The position numbers and the translations under genes were made by a program. The notes under the pieces were generated by a model that ran no database searches, was not told where the DNA came from, and worked only from the letters and a program-made list of their open reading frames with translations. Shown piece after piece: positions 31,804-34,414 of a stretch of DNA of 34,414 bases. The stretch covers positions 1-34,414 of the forward strand of contig NZ_JACMYP010000067.1 in assembly GCF_020889705.1 (NCBI RefSeq), written 5' to 3'. Each line of letters starts with the position of its first letter. Within the stretch, counting starts at the first letter, position 1. This DNA is from Bradyrhizobium altum (GTDB taxonomy: Bacteria; Pseudomonadota; Alphaproteobacteria; Rhizobiales; Xanthobacteraceae).

Positions 31804-33582
31804 CTAGGCCGATTGCTGTCGTGGAGCTGCGCTGATCTCGGCCGAAACACCGCCGGCAACATCGCTGGCTTGGGGAGTTTTCCTCCATAGCATCCCATCG
31901 CACCATACGTGCTCCACGCGGCCCCACTTGCAGGCTGCGGCAAGATGAGGGAAAAACCCACGCCCATGGTTATTGGCGCTCGTATTGCAAAGCAGCGGAA
32001 TGCCCGTCAGCGCTTCATATTCGACCAGAAGCTCGGCGACTTTGTGTTGAGAGGTCCTGCTGATCGTCTGCAGTCGCGCAGATCCGTCGAGATGGACAAC
32101 GGCGGGGATTTTGTCCCGCCATTCTGGTCGAGTCTGATGATCGAAAAGCATGTAAGGATCCGGTGTTCCTGGGCTGAAAATCTCCGGCGCGCGATCTTCC
32201 AGGCAGATCGGCGCCACTGGACGGAAGTGCTCGCGATGCTTGATGTCATTGAGATAGTCCTTCATTCCCGGCGATGTTGCGGCTGCAAGAATGCTTCTGC
32301 TACCCAGTGCCCGCGGCCCAAGCTCGGCGCGGCCGGCCAGAAAAATCACAGGCTTGTCGCTGGCGAGAATAGTCGCCAGTTCATGCATATTACAGGGCGA
32401 AGCATCCCATTCAGGCGGCACATCACTACCTTGCAGCGCCGGACCACTGTAGACCGACCACTGCAACGGCACGAGGCCTTTGTCCGCTACCATTGCACAA
32501 CAGGCTGCACCGATCGCGGAGCCGCTGTCATTTGGAAATGGCGGTACCCAAACAGCATCGAACAGTCCTGCCGAACGTAGTGTGCTGTTCCATTTGATAT
32601 TGAGGCCGCAGCCGCCTGCTATGCACAAATTGCGAGCGGAAAAACCGGACTGCCGTTGCAAAGCACTCGCCATTTTGTGCACGAGCAGGCGCTCGAGGAA
32701 ACAATGAAAGGATGCGAGCACATCCTCGGCCGCCTTGGCCTTCAAGAGCGGCGCGCTTGCGTCGAAAAAGTCGTGAATGGTCGTAAGCTCAAACTCCATG
32801 CTCCCGAGATCGGTACGGTAGCTCCCGCGCTTGGTGTCAGCTTCAAGGTGCACTTTGTAGAGCTCCTGAAAGACCGTGATGATGTTTTCGTCGACGGCAC
32901 CGAGGGCGATATAGGCCATCAGCTTGCCAGCGACACCTAGATCGAGCTTGCCGGCGCCGCCTGGATCCACCTTGCCGGGTTCACCCAGGTCCCAATTGGC
33001 ACGATTAGCCCGCTTGTATGGCCCAAAATGAAGGCCCGCAGCGGCATAGATGTGCCCAAACAGCGGGAATAAACTGTCGATGAACCGGGCGCCCCCGCGT
33101 TCTACATGATAGAGTCGTGGGTAGGTGCCCCCATCCCACACGAGGCAGAAAGCAGGCTGTCCGGCTTTGGCAAACGGGCTGGTGCAGTATGCGGCCGCCA
33201 CGTGGCTGGCTACATGAGGATAGCTCTTATAGGGGAAATCCCTGCCGTCGAGCCTAAGGCCAAAGCCATCGCGAGATGTGAGGAGGGCCTCGGGATGAGG
33301 TTCAACATAGGACGCCCCCTTGAGCGTGATAGGAGCCGCTCCGCTGCGGAGTTTGTATTGAGCTTCCACTTGCCCCAGCCAGCCGTCGACGACGAACTGA
33401 TCAACGTCCTGCACATCCAGACCGTGCTCTGCCAAAGCCATGACGACTGCATCGAGATTGTCTATCGCTTGATAGCGCGGATTGTTGCTCCGCTTCTCCT
33501 GCTCGATACAAAAGACGAGCCGACCGTCCTCGATCAGCGCGACCGCTCCGTCATGCGTCAGCTTGATACCGCAGATGCGCAT
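31804..33582 (-). CDS. nodU: NodU-type carbamoyltransferase
   Basis: 592 aa. The start is fixed by GTGGAGG about 5 bases before the ATG complementary to 33580-33582 (MRICGIKLTHDGAVALIEDG), although the frame is open further upstream. The N-terminal ASKHA/Kae1-like half has the THDGA motif; the C-terminal half has NLCIAGGCGLNIKWNSTLRS, PPFPNDSGSAIGAACC and GRAELGPRALGSRSILAAAT. NodU transfers a carbamoyl group to the non-reducing end of the Nod factor chitooligosaccharide. Unusually, the segment normally reading DLGVAGKLMAYIALG is expanded to three 8-residue units. No nodS, nodA-C or nodIJ adjoins it and no nod box was found, so it is an orphan copy; carbamoylation of another substrate is possible. 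Confidence 0.93.
   Translation of the reverse strand: MRICGIKLTHDGAVALIEDGRLVFCIEQEKRSNNPRYQAIDNLDAVVMALAEHGLDVQDVDQFVVDGWLGQVEAQYKLRSGAAPITLKGASYVEPHPEALLTSRDGFGLRLDGRDFPYKSYPHVASHVAAAYCTSPFAKAGQPAFCLVWDGGTYPRLYHVERGGARFIDSLFPLFGHIYAAAGLHFGPYKRANRANWDLGEPGKVDPGGAGKLDLGVAGKLMAYIALGAVDENIITVFQELYKVHLEADTKRGSYRTDLGSMEFELTTIHDFFDASAPLLKAKAAEDVLASFHCFLERLLVHKMASALQRQSGFSARNLCIAGGCGLNIKWNSTLRSAGLFDAVWVPPFPNDSGSAIGAACCAMVADKGLVPLQWSVYSGPALQGSDVPPEWDASPCNMHELATILASDKPVIFLAGRAELGPRALGSRSILAAATSPGMKDYLNDIKHREHFRPVAPICLEDRAPEIFSPGTPDPYMLFDHQTRPEWRDKIPAVVHLDGSARLQTISRTSQHKVAELLVEYEALTGIPLLCNTSANNHGRGFFPHLAAACKWGRVEHVWCDGMLWRKTPQASDVAGGVSAEISAAPRQQSA
32921..32992 (-). repeat. Three tandem 24-bp units in nodU
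   Basis: Units at 32921-32944, 32945-32968 and 32969-32992 encode, from the N-terminal side, DLGEPGKV, DPGGAGKL and DLGVAGKL. They share the pattern of AGCTTGCC plus GACC/GATC ends, and each is exactly 24 bp, consistent with tandem duplication followed by point changes. Confidence 0.9.
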
Positions 33583-34414
33583 AATGCCTCCACTTTGATG
33601 CCGGCAATTCGGTGAGTTAAAGGTCAAGTCTAGAGTTCGGGAACATGCGATTGAGCAATCGTCGTTGTCCCGACTCATTCTCGGGCCGCTCGGGCTAGAC
33701 CGCGATCACCATTGGTCGCGGTCGCATGCCCACGGCCGATTCCGTCGTCAGAGATCCGATTGCTGATCGAGCGCGAGCGTGGTGCACGATCGCGCCGATC
33801 GAAATCGGGGGCCCCGACTAATGTCGCGTTCGTGACCGGGCAGTGCGCTTGGATCGAGGTCGCCATTCTGCGCTGTAATGCGACCTTGAGCTTCGTGATC
33901 GCGGGTCAATGTGTAGCATGCGCTTCAACGTTCTTGTTCTTTGTCAGCACGGAGGCACTGTCTTGCTTCATCAGATCGGCGCATTCTGGCAGCATTTCCT
34001 ATTCTCGCATGGCTCTTCACAGAACCGGACCAGTTGGTCGTTTCAAAGAGCGTGCCAACAGCCAGTGCTGCTTTTCTTAGCTTTATTTCTATCCAGCGCG
34101 TGTCGCGTAGAGAACGGGATGTCTTGAGACTGACAGTGACGTCGCAGACGCTCCGGTTACTTCAGTGGCGCGCCGCAATTGTTGACAGCACGCGAGGCAG
34201 CTTTGTTTGATGCGATGGAGACCTCGTTGGACTCGAGATATGCGGCTCGGCGGACTCTCCGGCCAATCGCCTCCGCATTTTGACGCCAGGCAGCTGGTTG
34301 GAAAGGGACGATGACGATTCAAGAGAAATGCGTTTGCGCGAATCTCCGACAGGCGACGGCGGAGCGAGAGGGGGCGCAACTCGACTTTAGAAACGGCAGC
34401 TGCTCGGAATTACG
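33583..34414. other. 832-bp region upstream of nodU without a recognisable gene
   Basis: ORFs up to 122 codons occur on both strands but show no motif or convincing start. An inverted repeat CCGCGA/TCGCGG with an ATCACCATTGG-like spacer lies near 33700-33721, about 120 bp before nodU, and could be an operator. No nod box (the ATC-N9-GAT series with the CAATCGATTT core) was found. TTGACC lies about 60 bp before the nodU start, a possible -35. Confidence 0.45.

Noticed and set aside
33583..34414. Possible nod box upstream of nodU
   Set aside because: Neither strand shows the ATC-N9-GAT series or the CAATCGATTT core.
1..34414. CRISPR array
   Set aside because: No series of regularly spaced repeats of 25-40 bp; the 22-bp sites are kilobases apart and the long repeats are within a gene.

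Overview
The window looks like accessory (symbiosis-island type) DNA of a slow-growing rhizobium, most probably Bradyrhizobium. The reasons are a NopM-type type III effector with a candidate TtsI box, a NodU carbamoyltransferase, a second effector-like repeat protein, decayed ISL3 and IS630 transposases, a P4-type integrase and high-GC coding. No rRNA or complete tRNA gene is seen.

Left part (1-3.6 kb): the 3' portion of a large effector-like gene with internal repeats and a frameshifted tail, then small phage/island-type ORFs. Middle-left (3.7-14.7 kb): a compact mobile region made of separate modules: (i) a DNA methyltransferase fused to an Mrr-like nuclease domain, convergent with a truncated nucleotide-deoxyribosyltransferase/TIR-like gene; (ii) a tyrosine recombinase; (iii) a four-gene phage-like operon on the minus strand; (iv) an AlpA-like HTH gene with small ORFs; (v) a three-gene operon of unknown function. 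Six copies of a 22-bp site, each made of two decamers related to TGCTAGGGCA with a 12-bp period, lie only in the gaps between these modules, so each module has one on either side. A tRNA-Ser 3'-end fragment lies at 14667 and a shorter lookalike at 6264, which suggests attachment sites of an element of about 8.4 kb. The site array and the three-gene cargo are the best candidates for something undescribed.

Middle (14.7-22.8 kb): a Dabb-pabB-pabA operon, read leftward, stands divergent to panD (folate and pantothenate precursors). Then come a gene-poor stretch, the NopM-like LRR/NEL ubiquitin ligase on the minus strand, and ISL3 and IS630 debris.

Right part (22.9-31.7 kb): one co-directional, mostly overlapping operon holds a CUT1-type sugar ABC importer (binding protein, two permeases, ATPase), a PfkB kinase, an SDR dehydrogenase and a HAD phosphatase. 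A TIM-barrel/AAA+/Fis regulator follows it. The regulator's AAA+ domain has lost the GAFTGA loop and the Walker B glutamate. The set reads as a self-contained uptake and catabolic unit for an unidentified sugar or polyol. A NodU gene, convergent with the regulator and carrying an in-frame triplicated 24-bp unit, and about 0.8 kb without a recognisable gene close the window.

All family assignments come from reading motifs; no database search was run.
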